DNA from: Alphaproteobacteria bacterium
GTDB lineage: Bacteria > Pseudomonadota > Alphaproteobacteria > CACIAM-22H2
Direction of reading: 5' to 3'
DNA length: 64,000 bases
Assembly: GCA_017308135.1 (NCBI GenBank)
Contig: JAFKFM010000009.1
Coordinates: forward strand, 62,001-126,000
Position numbers and translations under genes: made by a program. Shown here piece after piece: positions 35,791-45,081 of this stretch. The notes under the pieces were generated by a model. The model worked only from the letters and a program-made list of their open reading frames with translations, searched no databases and was not told the DNA's origin. The stretch's first letter is position 1. Each line of letters begins with the position of its first letter.

Positions 35791-37395
35791 TCAACGCTGG
35801 AGCCACACCGAGTCCCAGTTCGAATACATCGAGATGCCGTTGACGATCAGGCCCTGGACGCGGCGGTTCCAGACATGGGTGAAGCCGATCTCGATCAGGA
35901 AGATCACCGGCAGATCCGCGCGCAGGATCTGCTGTACCTCGTTCCAGATCGCCTTGCGTTCCGGCCCGTCGGGGATCGCGGCCGCGCGGCGGAACAACTC
36001 GTCCACGCGCGGGTTGGAGTAGTTCATCGAGTTGCTGAACGAAGCGCCCTTCTGGATGCTGGTCGAGATGAAGGCGCGCTGCACGCCGATCGTCGGGTCT
36101 GAATAGTTATGCGTGAAGTTGCTGGTGAAGTCGTAATCCCAGTCGGTGTAGATACGACGCAGCCAGCCGGCCATATCGACGCTCTGCGTTTCGACTTGGA
36201 TGCCGATGCGCCCCAGCTCCTGGCGGATATACTCGCCCTGGCGGACCCATTCCTCGCCATAGGGCAGGAAGTTCTGGGTCAAGCGGAAACGCACCCCGCC
36301 CTGACGGCGCGGATAGCCCGCTTCGTCGAGCAATTGCTGTGCGCGCTGGGGATTGTATTCGAATTCCGGCAGCGACGCGTCGAAATGCGCCGGATTGCCG
36401 CTGACGACCGGCCCGCGCGCGGGCTTGCCGGCGCCGAACCAGATCACGTCGACCAGACGCTTGCGGTCGATCGCCATCGAAATCGCCTGGCGAACGCGCA
36501 CGTCGCTCAACGGCTTTTCGCGCAGATTGACTTCGAGCCACATCATCGGACCGAGGCCTTCGCTGCCGTCGTCGGACACGACCAAGCTCGGCACGGTGCG
36601 CAGACGCTGAATCTCCGACGGCGGCAACGCCGATTGCGGGGCGAGATCGACTTCGCCTTTCTCGACCGCGAGGGCGCGCGCCACGCCGTCGGGCAGAACG
36701 CGCAAGGCGACCTGATCGAGATAGGGCTTGCCCGGCTTCCAGTAATCGGGATTGCGTTCGAGGATGATATGGCTGCCGCGGCGCCATTCCTTCATCTTGA
36801 ACGGGCCCGTACCGATCGGCTCCTGCATGATGCGCGCTTGGCGAACGCGCTTCTCGGCGATGTCCTGCTCGGTGAAGCCGTGGCGCGGCATCATCGGCGT
36901 TTCGCTCGCCTGGAAGGCGCGCAGGAAGAACGGCACGGGCTGCTTCAGCTTGAACACGACGGTCGTCGCGTCCGGCGTCTCGATCGAATCGACGGCTCCG
37001 AAATAGGTGCGGCCGCGCGAATGGTAGTTCAGCGCGATTTCCTGGACGCTGAATTTGACGTCGTCGCTGGTGAAGGGCTTGCCATCGTGCCACTTCACGC
37101 CCGAGCGCAGTTTGAACGTGTAGACGAGATTGTCGGGCGAGATCGACCACGATTCGGCGAGGCCCGGCTTGGGCGTCATGCCCGCACCTTCGTATTCGAG
37201 CAGGCTTTCGTAGAGCTTGGTCGAGATGATCGCGACCGGCACGGCGGTGGTCGAAATCGTCGACAACGCGGTCGGCTCGGGATGGAACGTGTAGGTCAGC
37301 GTGCCGCCGGTCTGCGGCTGCTGCGCGCCGGCGGCCGAAGCGGCGATCATCGCCGCGCCGGCCATCGCGGCCAACATTGCGTTTCTGAAATCCAT
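35791..37395 (-). CDS. dppA: peptide/solute-binding protein, SBP family 5 (DppA-like)
   Basis: A 534-residue periplasmic protein with a signal peptide ending at ASAAGAQQ. The family-5 signature WSISPDNLVYTFKLRSGVKW lies near residue 85; GTGPFKMKEW and RQAISMAIDR follow. It binds a peptide or modified amino acid for DppBCDF. An AGGAGG ribosome-binding site lies upstream. The two flanking M20 hydrolases suggest an N-acylated or N-carbamoylated amino acid. Confidence 0.92.
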   Translation of the reverse strand: MDFRNAMLAAMAGAAMIAASAAGAQQPQTGGTLTYTFHPEPTALSTISTTAVPVAIISTKLYESLLEYEGAGMTPKPGLAESWSISPDNLVYTFKLRSGVKWHDGKPFTSDDVKFSVQEIALNYHSRGRTYFGAVDSIETPDATTVVFKLKQPVPFFLRAFQASETPMMPRHGFTEQDIAEKRVRQARIMQEPIGTGPFKMKEWRRGSHIILERNPDYWKPGKPYLDQVALRVLPDGVARALAVEKGEVDLAPQSALPPSEIQRLRTVPSLVVSDDGSEGLGPMMWLEVNLREKPLSDVRVRQAISMAIDRKRLVDVIWFGAGKPARGPVVSGNPAHFDASLPEFEYNPQRAQQLLDEAGYPRRQGGVRFRLTQNFLPYGEEWVRQGEYIRQELGRIGIQVETQSVDMAGWLRRIYTDWDYDFTSNFTHNYSDPTIGVQRAFISTSIQKGASFSNSMNYSNPRVDELFRRAAAIPDGPERKAIWNEVQQILRADLPVIFLIEIGFTHVWNRRVQGLIVNGISMYSNWDSVWLQR

Positions 37396-37414
37396 GACGC
37401 GAGCCTCCTGTTCT

Positions 37415-38830
37415 CTATCGGTTGGGAATGAATGAAGCGGAAGGTTCCGTCGCGTCGCCCGGACTCTGATTGCACCAGGCGAACACGAAGTCGATCAAGT
37501 GTTCGATGCAGTCGAGATATTCGGCCAATGCGATATGTTCGTTGGGCTTATGCGCTTGCGCGATCGTGCCCGGCCCGAAGATGATCGAGGGGATGTTTCC
37601 CTGATTCACCAGGTGACGCATGTCGCAGCAGAACGGCCCGGCGCAGACGTGGCCCTGGCCGCCGCGATCCTTCAAAACGGTGCACATATACGTGGCGACC
37701 GGGATCTGCGGGCTTTGGCGCGTGCTGTCGTCGTGGTGCAGAAACTCGACGCGCGCTTGGTTTTCGCGCAGGAATTCGTCCGATTGATTGGCGCGCGCGA
37801 TGGCGCCGCGGAATTCGCCCATCACGTCGACGATCTCGCCCGCCCCCGGCGCGAAATAGGCACCGCCGCGCATCGTGACTTCGCCGGCGGTCACCGTCTC
37901 GTAATGTCCGCCCGCGATCTTGCCGATAACCAGCGAGAACGGCGCGCGCCCCGCTTCCATCGGATCGTCGTTGACGGCCGCGTTGTAGCGCTTCTCGAGA
38001 TCGAGCAGCGAGCCGATGACGACGGGCAGTTTTTCGATGGCGCTGACGCCGTCCTGACCGGCGGCGGACCAGCGTGCACCCGGCGAACGCGCGCGGCCGG
38101 GAACCTTCACTTGCCAATAAAGGCCGCCGGGATGGCTGACGGCGACGGTGTTGTTCGTCGGCTCCAGCACCACGGCGGCGTCGGCCGTGATGCCGCGCCG
38201 CACGAGATCGAGCGTGCCGTTGCCCGCGTGCTCCTCGTTGACGACGCTTTGGATGATGACGTCGCCGCGCAGGCGCACGCCCGCGCGCTTCAGGAACGTC
38301 ATCGCCATGATCGCGGCCATCAAGCCGCCTTTCATGTCCGACGTGCCGCGTCCGTACATCATACCGTCGACGATCTCCGCCCCGAACGGATCGCGCGTCC
38401 ATTCGTCCGACGGCTCGATCGTCACCGTGTCGATATGGCCGTTGAGGATCAGCGAGCGCCCGCCGCCCGTGCCCTTGATGACGCCGACCACATTCGGACG
38501 GCGCGCGTAATTCAGGACGTCCTCCAGCCCGCTTTCGCGTAGCGCCGCATAGGACGGCAATTCGGCATAGGGCAAAATCAGATCGTGCTGCCAATGGGTC
38601 GGGTACTGCGCGATTTCGGGGAAGCGCTCGAACAGCTTCTCCACGTCGGGCTCGGCCTCGAGCACCTCCGCCCCCATTCCGCGCAGCGTATCGGCCATAT
38701 GAAGCTGGGCCTTTTCTTCCTCGCCCGTCAGGCTCGGAATGCGGACCAGAGCGGCCAAGGCCGCGACACTCTCCTCGCGCGAACGCTTGGCGATGGCCAA
38801 TGCCTCGTCGCGACCCGATTTATCGATCAC
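37415..38830 (-). CDS. M20-family deacylase (ArgE/DapE-like)
   Basis: A 471-residue M20 metallopeptidase. Zn ligands are in LILNGHIDTV, GRGTSDMKGG (bridging Asp), VNEEHAGNGT (base Glu) and the late HKPNEHI. The insert between these is the dimerisation domain. It probably deacylates an amino acid or dipeptide taken up by the Dpp system. A GTG start at 38830 is preferred because a GGGAAAGG region precedes it; an upstream ATG at 38875 is possible. First gene of the operon and divergent from LysR. Confidence 0.85.
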   Translation of the reverse strand: MIDKSGRDEALAIAKRSREESVAALAALVRIPSLTGEEEKAQLHMADTLRGMGAEVLEAEPDVEKLFERFPEIAQYPTHWQHDLILPYAELPSYAALRESGLEDVLNYARRPNVVGVIKGTGGGRSLILNGHIDTVTIEPSDEWTRDPFGAEIVDGMMYGRGTSDMKGGLMAAIMAMTFLKRAGVRLRGDVIIQSVVNEEHAGNGTLDLVRRGITADAAVVLEPTNNTVAVSHPGGLYWQVKVPGRARSPGARWSAAGQDGVSAIEKLPVVIGSLLDLEKRYNAAVNDDPMEAGRAPFSLVIGKIAGGHYETVTAGEVTMRGGAYFAPGAGEIVDVMGEFRGAIARANQSDEFLRENQARVEFLHHDDSTRQSPQIPVATYMCTVLKDRGGQGHVCAGPFCCDMRHLVNQGNIPSIIFGPGTIAQAHKPNEHIALAEYLDCIEHLIDFVFAWCNQSPGDATEPSASFIPNR

Positions 38831-38840
38831 GTTTTTGCCT

Positions 38841-38854
38841 TTCCCTGTTGGGAA
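38841..38854. promoter_or_regulatory. inverted repeat TTCCC-N4-GGGAA before the M20 gene
   Basis: TTCCCTGTTGGGAA lies just upstream of the GTG start of the M20 deacylase, in the divergent region shared with LysR. It could be part of a LysR binding site or a hairpin in the 5' leader; it also supplies the ribosome-binding region. Function not determined. Confidence 0.4.
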
Positions 38855-38905
38855 AAGCCTGTGGCAACGCAGCATACAAAACAAATTAATAGTGATCTTC
38901 ATTGA

Positions 38906-38923
38906 ACATAAAATTTTTTATGT
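38906..38923. promoter_or_regulatory. 18-bp perfect AT-rich palindrome before the LysR gene
   Basis: ACATAAAA-TT-TTTTATGT is a perfect palindrome 16 bp upstream of the LysR ATG in the divergent promoter. LysR regulators commonly bind an AT-rich dyad overlapping their own promoter for autorepression and activate the divergent operon. Confidence 0.58.
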
Positions 38924-38939
38924 AATAGAATATCGGATC

Positions 38940-39866
38940 ATGAAGATCACGCAGCTGCGCGCCTTCGACGCCATCGCCCGCGAAGGTAGTTTTTCAAAGG
39001 CGGCGGCTTCGCTCGGCCTCACGCAGCCGGCGTTGACGATCCAGATCACGGGGATCGAACGCGCCTACGGCGTGCGTCTGTTCGACCGTATCGGACGACG
39101 CGTCGAACTCACCGAAACGGGACGGGCGCTGTTCGACACGACCACCCGCCTGTTCGAGTTGGAGGACGCGGCGCGCGAAATGCTGACCGCGTCGCGCGCG
39201 CTGACCGGCGGGCGTTTGCGCGTCGCCGCCGACGGTGCGCATATCGTCATGGGCTTGTTCGCGCGATTCATGGAGCTTTATCCGCGCGTGCAGTTGTCGG
39301 TGACGTTGGGCAGCACGCGTTTCGTGCGCGACGAGCTGATCGAACGGCGCGTCGATATCGGCATTCTGCCGAGCGTGGGCGGCGATCCGGCGTTCGAGGC
39401 GCTGGCGATCTGGCGGCATAGCCCGGTCCTGATCGTGCCGCACGGGCATCGCTGGGCGAAGCGCAAGTCGGTGTCGATCCACGAACTCGACGGCCAACCG
39501 ATGGTGATGCGCAAAGAAGGCTCGAATACGCAAAAGGAACTCGATGCCGCCTTGGCGCGCACCGGCGTCAAGCCGCGCGTCGTGCTGGAACTGGGTGCAC
39601 GCGAAGGCGTGCTGGGTGCCGTTGCCGCCGGCTTGGGGATGGGTGTCATTTGGCATGTCGAAGCGAAAGGCGACACGCGCTTCGCCACGCTCGAACTGAC
39701 CGACGCGCGAATGAGCCCGATGGACTACATCGCCTGCCTCAACAGCGAGCGCGGGCGCCGCGTCGTGCGCGCGATGATGGATGTCGCGCGCGAAACTTTT
39801 CCGCCAGGCGCCGGATCGCCACCGCCGAGCAAGCCCGCTTTGCGCTCCAAACGCACGGCGACTTAG
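38940..39866 (+). CDS. LysR-family transcriptional regulator
   Basis: A 308-residue regulator. The N-terminal winged helix (MKITQLRAFDAIAREGSFSKAAASLGLTQP and following) is canonical, and the effector domain begins at GGRLRVAADGAHIV. It should control the divergent deacylase-Dpp-carbamoylase operon. The stop lies 31 bp before the third tRNA-fragment repeat, so it marks the right edge of this cassette. Confidence 0.9.
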   Translation: MKITQLRAFDAIAREGSFSKAAASLGLTQPALTIQITGIERAYGVRLFDRIGRRVELTETGRALFDTTTRLFELEDAAREMLTASRALTGGRLRVAADGAHIVMGLFARFMELYPRVQLSVTLGSTRFVRDELIERRVDIGILPSVGGDPAFEALAIWRHSPVLIVPHGHRWAKRKSVSIHELDGQPMVMRKEGSNTQKELDAALARTGVKPRVVLELGAREGVLGAVAAGLGMGVIWHVEAKGDTRFATLELTDARMSPMDYIACLNSERGRRVVRAMMDVARETFPPGAGSPPPSKPALRSKRTAT

Positions 39867-39897
39867 CTACAAACGAATGCATCGCCTGAATTTTCAG

Positions 39898-40028
39898 GAG
39901 GTCCGGATGGTGGGCGCTACAGAAGTCTAAACCTGTACCACTTACCATGCCAACGTACACCGACACCGCATAACTGAAATTGGTTGAGTGTAGGGATTTC
40001 CCGCAAGTCGAAGATCGAATTGCGGGAG
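39898..40028 (-). repeat. tRNA-Val(GAC) 3'-half attachment-site repeat, copy 3 (degenerate)
   Basis: Same 131-bp layout and orientation. The acceptor and CCA end (AGCGCCCACCA on the minus strand) are intact, but the T-arm and anticodon loop have mutated (TTGGCAT, TTTAGAC). The tail keeps TTCCCGCAA and TTGCGGGAG as a good inverted repeat. It lies between LysR and the ectoine-like cassette. More base changes than copies 1, 2 and 4 suggest it is older or not under selection. Confidence 0.75.
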
Positions 40029-40055
40029 TCGCCGGGTCGCATCAGCAAACGCCGC

Positions 40056-41213
40056 TCAACCCACTCGGATCAGATCGCGCGAACTGCGCGACAACAATTC
40101 GCAGCCGTCCTTCGTGACAAGCACGTTGTCGATGATCCGCGCGCCGAGAAACTCCTCACCCAAGAACACCGGTGGCTCGATCGTCACAACCATACCGGCC
40201 TTCAGCACGTAGTCGCTTTTATCGAGCATATGAAGCGGCTCGCCCCAACTCGGCGGGAAACCGGGCGCCAAGCCATAACCGCTGGTGTGGACACGGCCCT
40301 GCTCCATTCCGGCATCAACTATAACTCTGCGCGCCGCTTCGTGCGGTACGACCGCTGGCACGCCGTCGCGAATCGCGGCTATACATGAGTCCGACGCGCG
40401 GCGTACGACATCGTAAATCTCAAGCATGCGGGGCGTGGGCGCCCCGAGCACAAATTGCCGGCCGATCGTCGCCGTATAGCGACGGCACGTGGCGCCGTAT
40501 TCGACGCTGCCAAAATCGCCATCCCGCATCACGCGTTCGGTCGGTGCGCCATGGCTGAACCCCGAGCGTTCGCCCGAGACGAGATTGATCGGACTAGCGG
40601 CGATCCCGCTGCCCGCCGACAGCAGTGCGTCCAGGATCTTGCCCGCGACGGCGAGTTCGCTGCGGCCGGCCTTCAGCTCGCGTCGGAAGACATTCATCGC
40701 GTCGTCGGCGAAACGCGTCGCGCGCTTGATATAGGCGAACTCAGCCGGCGATTTGACGATCTTCAAATCGTGAACGAGGTTCGACGGCTCGGCAACCAAA
40801 GCACTGCCCAGCACGTCGCGCAGTTGCAGATAATGATGCGGATGGAGGTAATAGCCGGGCACCTCTATGCCCACGCGGCCGCGCAGCAGGCCGAGCTTTT
40901 CTGCGAGTGCGGCGAAACGCGGAATTGGGTCTTCGACGATACCCCCGCCCCAACCGACGATGTCGTCGACATGGGCGTCGTCGCGGAACTCGTTCACTTC
41001 GCCTTCGCGGGTCAGCACCGTCAACGGTCCCGGCTTGGCCGGCACGACCAGGCACTGGAATTCCTGATAGCTTTTGGCGTCGGAACCGGTCAGCCAATGG
41101 ATCGTGACCGGGTGGAAGGCCACGAACCAGTCGAGCCCCGCGGCGGCGATCGCGTCGTGAACGCGGCGGCGGCGGTCCTGGAATTCGGAAAGTTCGAAAT
41201 CGTGCTTCGACAT
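40056..41213 (-). CDS. doeA: M24-family hydrolase, DoeA/EutD-like, metal ligands lost
   Basis: A 385-residue creatinase-fold protein. The metal Asp pair is replaced in SVEYGATCRRYTATIGRQF (Glu and Thr) and the metal His is absent in TSGYGLAPGF. This matches metal-independent M24 proteins; DoeA/EutD, which opens the ectoine ring, is the best-known relative associated with DoeB-like and EutB-like proteins and a PAAT transporter, as here. It is last in the operon, separated from the binding-protein gene by a stable hairpin. Ectoine hydrolase is a reasonable but unproven call. Confidence 0.7.
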   Translation of the reverse strand: MSKHDFELSEFQDRRRRVHDAIAAAGLDWFVAFHPVTIHWLTGSDAKSYQEFQCLVVPAKPGPLTVLTREGEVNEFRDDAHVDDIVGWGGGIVEDPIPRFAALAEKLGLLRGRVGIEVPGYYLHPHHYLQLRDVLGSALVAEPSNLVHDLKIVKSPAEFAYIKRATRFADDAMNVFRRELKAGRSELAVAGKILDALLSAGSGIAASPINLVSGERSGFSHGAPTERVMRDGDFGSVEYGATCRRYTATIGRQFVLGAPTPRMLEIYDVVRRASDSCIAAIRDGVPAVVPHEAARRVIVDAGMEQGRVHTSGYGLAPGFPPSWGEPLHMLDKSDYVLKAGMVVTIEPPVFLGEEFLGARIIDNVLVTKDGCELLSRSSRDLIRVG

Positions 41214-41238
41214 TGGGGCGTTCCGGCGATCGAGCCGA

Positions 41239-41268
41239 CGCCGCCGGCCCCGTTCGGAACCGGCGGCG
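41239..41268 (-). promoter_or_regulatory. intercistronic stem-loop after the binding-protein gene
   Basis: Arms CGCCGCCGG (41239-41247) and CCGGCGGCG (41260-41268) enclose a 12-nt loop, 15 bp after the stop of the binding protein and before the DoeA-like start. No T-run follows. Probably an mRNA 3'-end stabiliser or partial terminator. Confidence 0.65.
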
Positions 41269-41283
41269 GATCGGCGATAGGGC

Positions 41284-42081
41284 TTAGAGCGGCGGCAGCG
41301 GCTCGACGATCGGGCCGCCCAGCCACTTGACATGCAGTTCGTTGAGCGTGCCGTTCAGTGTCGCCTGGAAGATGAATGTGTCCAGCCAACGCAGCAGATT
41401 ATGCTCGCCCATACGGATCGTGACATGGGCGGGCGCGCGGCGCAGCGAGAACTTGAAATCGAATTCCTTGTTCGGATTGCGCTTGGCGAGGTCGACGACC
41501 ACGACGCTGTTGGCCGCCAGAAGCTGCGACTGGCCCGAAAGATAGGCCTGCACGGCGGTCGCATTGTCTTCCGTGCGCATGATGTCGGCACGCGGGGCGA
41601 GCGACGTAAGGACCAGATCTTCGGTCGTGCCCTTGGCGACGCTGACCTTGTTGCGGCCGATATCGCCGGGCGCCTTCACGGCAACGTTCTTCGGGCCGTA
41701 GACCGACAGCGACGTGTCGGCATAGGGCGCGCTGTACATCACCTGGCGCGCGCGCTCGGCTGTCACCGACATCGCCGCGACATTCATGTCGGCGCGGTCC
41801 GTCAGCAGATAGGGAATGCGGTTGGCGGCGGTCGCCTGAACCAATTCCAGCTTCACGCCCAGCGCCTCGGCGATCTTCTTGGCGAGATCGACGTCGAATC
41901 CTTCGAGTTCGCGATTGGCATTGGTGAAGCCGAAGGGTGGCACGTCGCCGAACACGATGATGCGCACGACGCCCTTCTGGATGATGTCGGCGAGCTTGTC
42001 GGCGCGCGCGACGGAAGCGTCCGCGATACCGATCGCGGCCACGACGAGGGCCGCGAGGAAGTTTCTCAGCATACGAGGCAT
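41284..42081 (-). CDS. polar amino-acid-type ABC transporter substrate-binding protein (1)
   Basis: A 265-residue family-3 binding protein. The signal peptide ends at ADASVARAD; the mature start KLADIIQKGVVRI, FEGFDVDLAKKIAEALG-type segment (residues ~62-78) and DRADMNVAAMSVTAERARQV form the amino-acid pocket. Its ATPase ends 20 bp upstream. It is a clear paralogue of the other binding protein at 46221-47015, so one system has two binding proteins. Confidence 0.9.
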   Translation of the reverse strand: MPRMLRNFLAALVVAAIGIADASVARADKLADIIQKGVVRIIVFGDVPPFGFTNANRELEGFDVDLAKKIAEALGVKLELVQATAANRIPYLLTDRADMNVAAMSVTAERARQVMYSAPYADTSLSVYGPKNVAVKAPGDIGRNKVSVAKGTTEDLVLTSLAPRADIMRTEDNATAVQAYLSGQSQLLAANSVVVVDLAKRNPNKEFDFKFSLRRAPAHVTIRMGEHNLLRWLDTFIFQATLNGTLNELHVKWLGGPIVEPLPPL

Positions 42082-42101
42082 GTGGGTCTCCCTGTTTTGG
42101 A

Positions 42102-42833
42102 TCAATGCAGAACGGCGTTGAGGAAGGTGGCGAGTTCGTTGGTTTTGGGTTTTGTCAGAACCTCGCCGGCGGGGCCCTGCTCCCAAATCTTTCCCTTGTG
42201 CATGAAGATGACGCGCGTGCCGATGCGGCGCGCGAACGCCATCTCGTGCGTCACCAAGGCCATTGTCATGCCCGAGCGCGCCATATCCTCGATCACCTTC
42301 AGAACCTCGCCCGTCAGTTCGGGATCGAGTGCGGAGGTGATTTCGTCGAACAGCATCATCTTCGGATGCATGGCGAGCGAACGGGCGATCGCGACGCGCT
42401 GCTGCTGGCCGCCCGAAAGCTGCTGCGGGAAAGCGTCGATCTTCTCTTCGAGGCCGACGCGGCGCAGCACGTTTTGCGCGATCTTGCGCGCTTCGGCGTC
42501 GGACGTCTTCTTCACCACTGTCGGCGCCAGCGTGATATTCCGCGCGACCGATAGATGGGGGAAGAGATTGTAGCTTTGGAACACGATCCCGACCTGCTGG
42601 CGCAGCTTGCGCAGATCGGTCGATGGATCGCCCAGGCGCACGCCGTCGACCGTGATCGACCCGCCTTGGATCTGTTCCAAGCCGTTGATGCAGCGCAGCA
42701 GCGTGCTTTTGCCCGAACCCGAACGGCCGATGATCGAGATGATCTCACCTTGTTCGATGTCGAGCGAGACGTCGTCCAAGACCGTAAGCGCGCCGTAGCG
42801 CTTCGTGACATTGCGGATTTCAACCAGCGACAT
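42102..42833 (-). CDS. polar amino-acid ABC transporter ATP-binding protein (GlnQ/EhuA-like)
   Basis: A 243-residue ATPase with Walker A GRSGSGKST, Q-loop IVFQSYNLFPHLSV, signature LSGGQQQRVAIARSL and Walker B MMLFDEITSALDPE, all typical of the polar amino-acid uptake group. The start overlaps the upstream permease by 14 bp. It energises the two permeases at 42820-44129. Confidence 0.93.
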   Translation of the reverse strand: MSLVEIRNVTKRYGALTVLDDVSLDIEQGEIISIIGRSGSGKSTLLRCINGLEQIQGGSITVDGVRLGDPSTDLRKLRQQVGIVFQSYNLFPHLSVARNITLAPTVVKKTSDAEARKIAQNVLRRVGLEEKIDAFPQQLSGGQQQRVAIARSLAMHPKMMLFDEITSALDPELTGEVLKVIEDMARSGMTMALVTHEMAFARRIGTRVIFMHKGKIWEQGPAGEVLTKPKTNELATFLNAVLH

Positions 42834-43470
42834 TGTATTTCCGCTCCAGGACTCGGCTCAGCTGGGTCAAGGGGAAGCAAAGCAGGAAGTAGAGGGTCGC
42901 GACCGTGCAGTAGACGGCGAAAGGCTGGAAGGTCGACGCGGTCGTCAATTGACCTTCGCGCGTCAACTCGATGAACCCGATCGTCGCCGCGAGCGAGGTG
43001 TTCTTGATGAGCTGCACGAGAAAGCCCACCGTCGGCGGGATCGAAACGCGTACTGCTTGCGGTACGATCACATAGCGCAATTGTTCCGCGTAGCTGAGGC
43101 CGAGCGCGCCGCCCGCTTCCCATTGCGTCTTGGGGATCGATTGCAAGGCACCCCGCCAAATTTCGCCGAGGAACGCGCCCGCGTAGATCGAGAACGCGAA
43201 GGTCGCAGCGATCCAGGCATGAACCGGGAGACCGATGATCGAAAGGCCGAAGAAGAAGACGAACAGGATGCACAGCAACGGCGTGCCCTGGACGATCTGC
43301 ACGTAACCCGCCGCCAGCCAGCGCAAGGGCGCGACATTCGACACGCGCAAAACGGCGACGACGAGCCCGATCAAACTGCCGCCCGCGAACGCGGCGAGCG
43401 ACAGCAGCAGCGTCCAACGGATCGCCGCAACCAGATAGAGGAAGTCGATAAAGGCGAATTCCCGGATCAT
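42820..43470 (-). CDS. polar amino-acid ABC transporter permease (2)
   Basis: A 216-residue permease with about five membrane helices. YVQIVQGTPLLCILFVFFFG and the EAA loop EAGGALGLSYAEQLRYVIVP are family signatures, with LIKNTSLAATIG after it. It overlaps the upstream permease by 4 bp and the ATPase by 14 bp. Confidence 0.92.
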   Translation of the reverse strand: MIREFAFIDFLYLVAAIRWTLLLSLAAFAGGSLIGLVVAVLRVSNVAPLRWLAAGYVQIVQGTPLLCILFVFFFGLSIIGLPVHAWIAATFAFSIYAGAFLGEIWRGALQSIPKTQWEAGGALGLSYAEQLRYVIVPQAVRVSIPPTVGFLVQLIKNTSLAATIGFIELTREGQLTTASTFQPFAVYCTVATLYFLLCFPLTQLSRVLERKYNVAG

Positions 43471-44129
43471 CGGTTTCCGAACGCCGCCCTGTAAACGAGT
43501 GCGAAGAAGCCGCGCAGCAACAGCGCGAGGCCGAGATAGAGAACCGTAATGACGGTGTAGACCTCGAAATCGCGGAAGGTGCGCGACTGGATGATCGACG
43601 CGGCGTGGAAAAGATCGTGCACCGCGATCTGCGAGGCGATGCTGGTCGCCAGCATCAGCAGGATGAACTGGCTGGCGAGCGACGGGAACATGATCTTCAA
43701 CGCGGGCGTCAGCACGATATAGCGGAAGACTTGGAAGCCGGAGAGGCCGAGCGAATGCCCCGCCTCGATCTGCGCGCGCGGAATGGCCTGCAAGCCCGCG
43801 CGCACGATCTCCACCGAATAGGCGCCGAGATTGATCGCCAGGCTGATCTGTGCGGCCGTCAGCGCGTCCAGCCGCAAGCCGATGCTCGGCAGGCCGAAGA
43901 AGACGATGAACAACTGCACCAGGAGGGGCGTATTGCGGATCACTTCGACATAGGTGCCGATGGCCGCGCGCAGGATCGGGCCGCCGTAGAGGCGTCCGGC
44001 CGCACCCGCGACGCCGATCGCCAAGCCGAACACCATCGTGACGATCGACAGATGCAGCGTCGTCAGAACGCCCTCGGCGAGGAACTCCCACGCCGCGAAG
44101 ATGTCGCGGAATTGGAAGGTGTAGTTCAC
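43467..44129 (-). CDS. polar amino-acid ABC transporter permease (1)
   Basis: A 220-residue permease. The segments YVEVIRNTPLLVQLFIVFFG and EAGHSLGLSGFQVFRYIVLT (EAA loop) are canonical. It pairs with the next permease. It lies 7 bp after the EutB-like gene. Confidence 0.92.
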   Translation of the reverse strand: MNYTFQFRDIFAAWEFLAEGVLTTLHLSIVTMVFGLAIGVAGAAGRLYGGPILRAAIGTYVEVIRNTPLLVQLFIVFFGLPSIGLRLDALTAAQISLAINLGAYSVEIVRAGLQAIPRAQIEAGHSLGLSGFQVFRYIVLTPALKIMFPSLASQFILLMLATSIASQIAVHDLFHAASIIQSRTFRDFEVYTVITVLYLGLALLLRGFFALVYRAAFGNR

Positions 44130-44136
44130 GGCGCCC

Positions 44137-45081
44137 TCATGTCTCGATGCCCTCGGGACCGGCGCCGCAGATCAGCGCGCAGACATGGCGCATTTCGCCG
44201 AGCTCGGCGGCCTTGGTGCGCAGAGCGGCGATGGACGCGGCCCCCGAAAGATCGGCGGCGACGCCCAGTTCGAACCACAGCCAGCGCGCGGCATCCTGCA
44301 TCGCGTCGTCATCGACGAGCACGATCCGATCGACCGAGCCGCGCACGAGGTCGTAGATTTCCTGACTGGTCTTGCGGCACGCCATCGTCGGCACGCGCGT
44401 GGAAAGCTTCTCGAGGCCGACCAAACGCCCGGCGTCCAGGCAAGCGCGCAAGGTTGGTGCGCCCACCGGTTCGATCCCGACGATGCGGATATCGGGACGG
44501 CGCGCGCGCATAGCGGTCGCAAGCCCCGCGATCAAACCGCCGCCGCCGATCGCGATCAGGATCGTGTCGATATCCGGCATGTCGTCGAGAATGTCGAGGC
44601 CAAGCGTGCCTTGCCCCGCGACGACGTCGGGATCGGAGAACGGATGGAAGTAAGTCGCGCCGTTCGCCTTGGCGAAATCGAGCGCCGCGGCGTTCGACTC
44701 GTCCCATGCGTCGCCGACGATCCGCGCATCGGCCCCCCAGTCCTTCAATTTGGCGAGTTTGGCGGGCGAGACGTTCTTCGGCAGAAAGATCGTCGCGCGC
44801 GTGCCGGCGGCGAAAGCCGTGCGCGCGACCGCCAGACCGTGATTGCCGCCCGACGCGGTGACGATCCCCGCCGCAATCTGCTCCGGCGTGCAAGACAACA
44901 AGCGATTCATGGCGCCGCGCGCCTTGAACGAACCCGTCACCTGAAGGCATTCGAGCTTCAGCGTTACTTTGCAATCGACCGGCAGCGGTTCTTTGAGACC
45001 CAGCGGCACGATCGCCGGCGTTTTGCGGACATAGCCGGCGATCCGCGTGCGCGCGGCTTCGATCTGCGCGATGCCGATCAC
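44137..45081 (-). CDS. eutB: PLP-dependent threonine dehydratase/EutB-like ammonia-lyase
   Basis: A 314-residue fold-type II PLP enzyme. The Schiff-base lysine is in TGSFKARGA near residue 53, with ASGGNHG for phosphate binding and IAIGGGGLIAG as the Gly-rich loop. Threonine/serine dehydratases and racemases share this form; the EutB protein of ectoine-utilisation clusters is one such homologue. It is coupled to the DoeB-like gene by a 4-bp overlap. The substrate is inferred from context only. Confidence 0.8.
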   Translation of the reverse strand: MIGIAQIEAARTRIAGYVRKTPAIVPLGLKEPLPVDCKVTLKLECLQVTGSFKARGAMNRLLSCTPEQIAAGIVTASGGNHGLAVARTAFAAGTRATIFLPKNVSPAKLAKLKDWGADARIVGDAWDESNAAALDFAKANGATYFHPFSDPDVVAGQGTLGLDILDDMPDIDTILIAIGGGGLIAGLATAMRARRPDIRIVGIEPVGAPTLRACLDAGRLVGLEKLSTRVPTMACRKTSQEIYDLVRGSVDRIVLVDDDAMQDAARWLWFELGVAADLSGAASIAALRTKAAELGEMRHVCALICGAGPEGIET

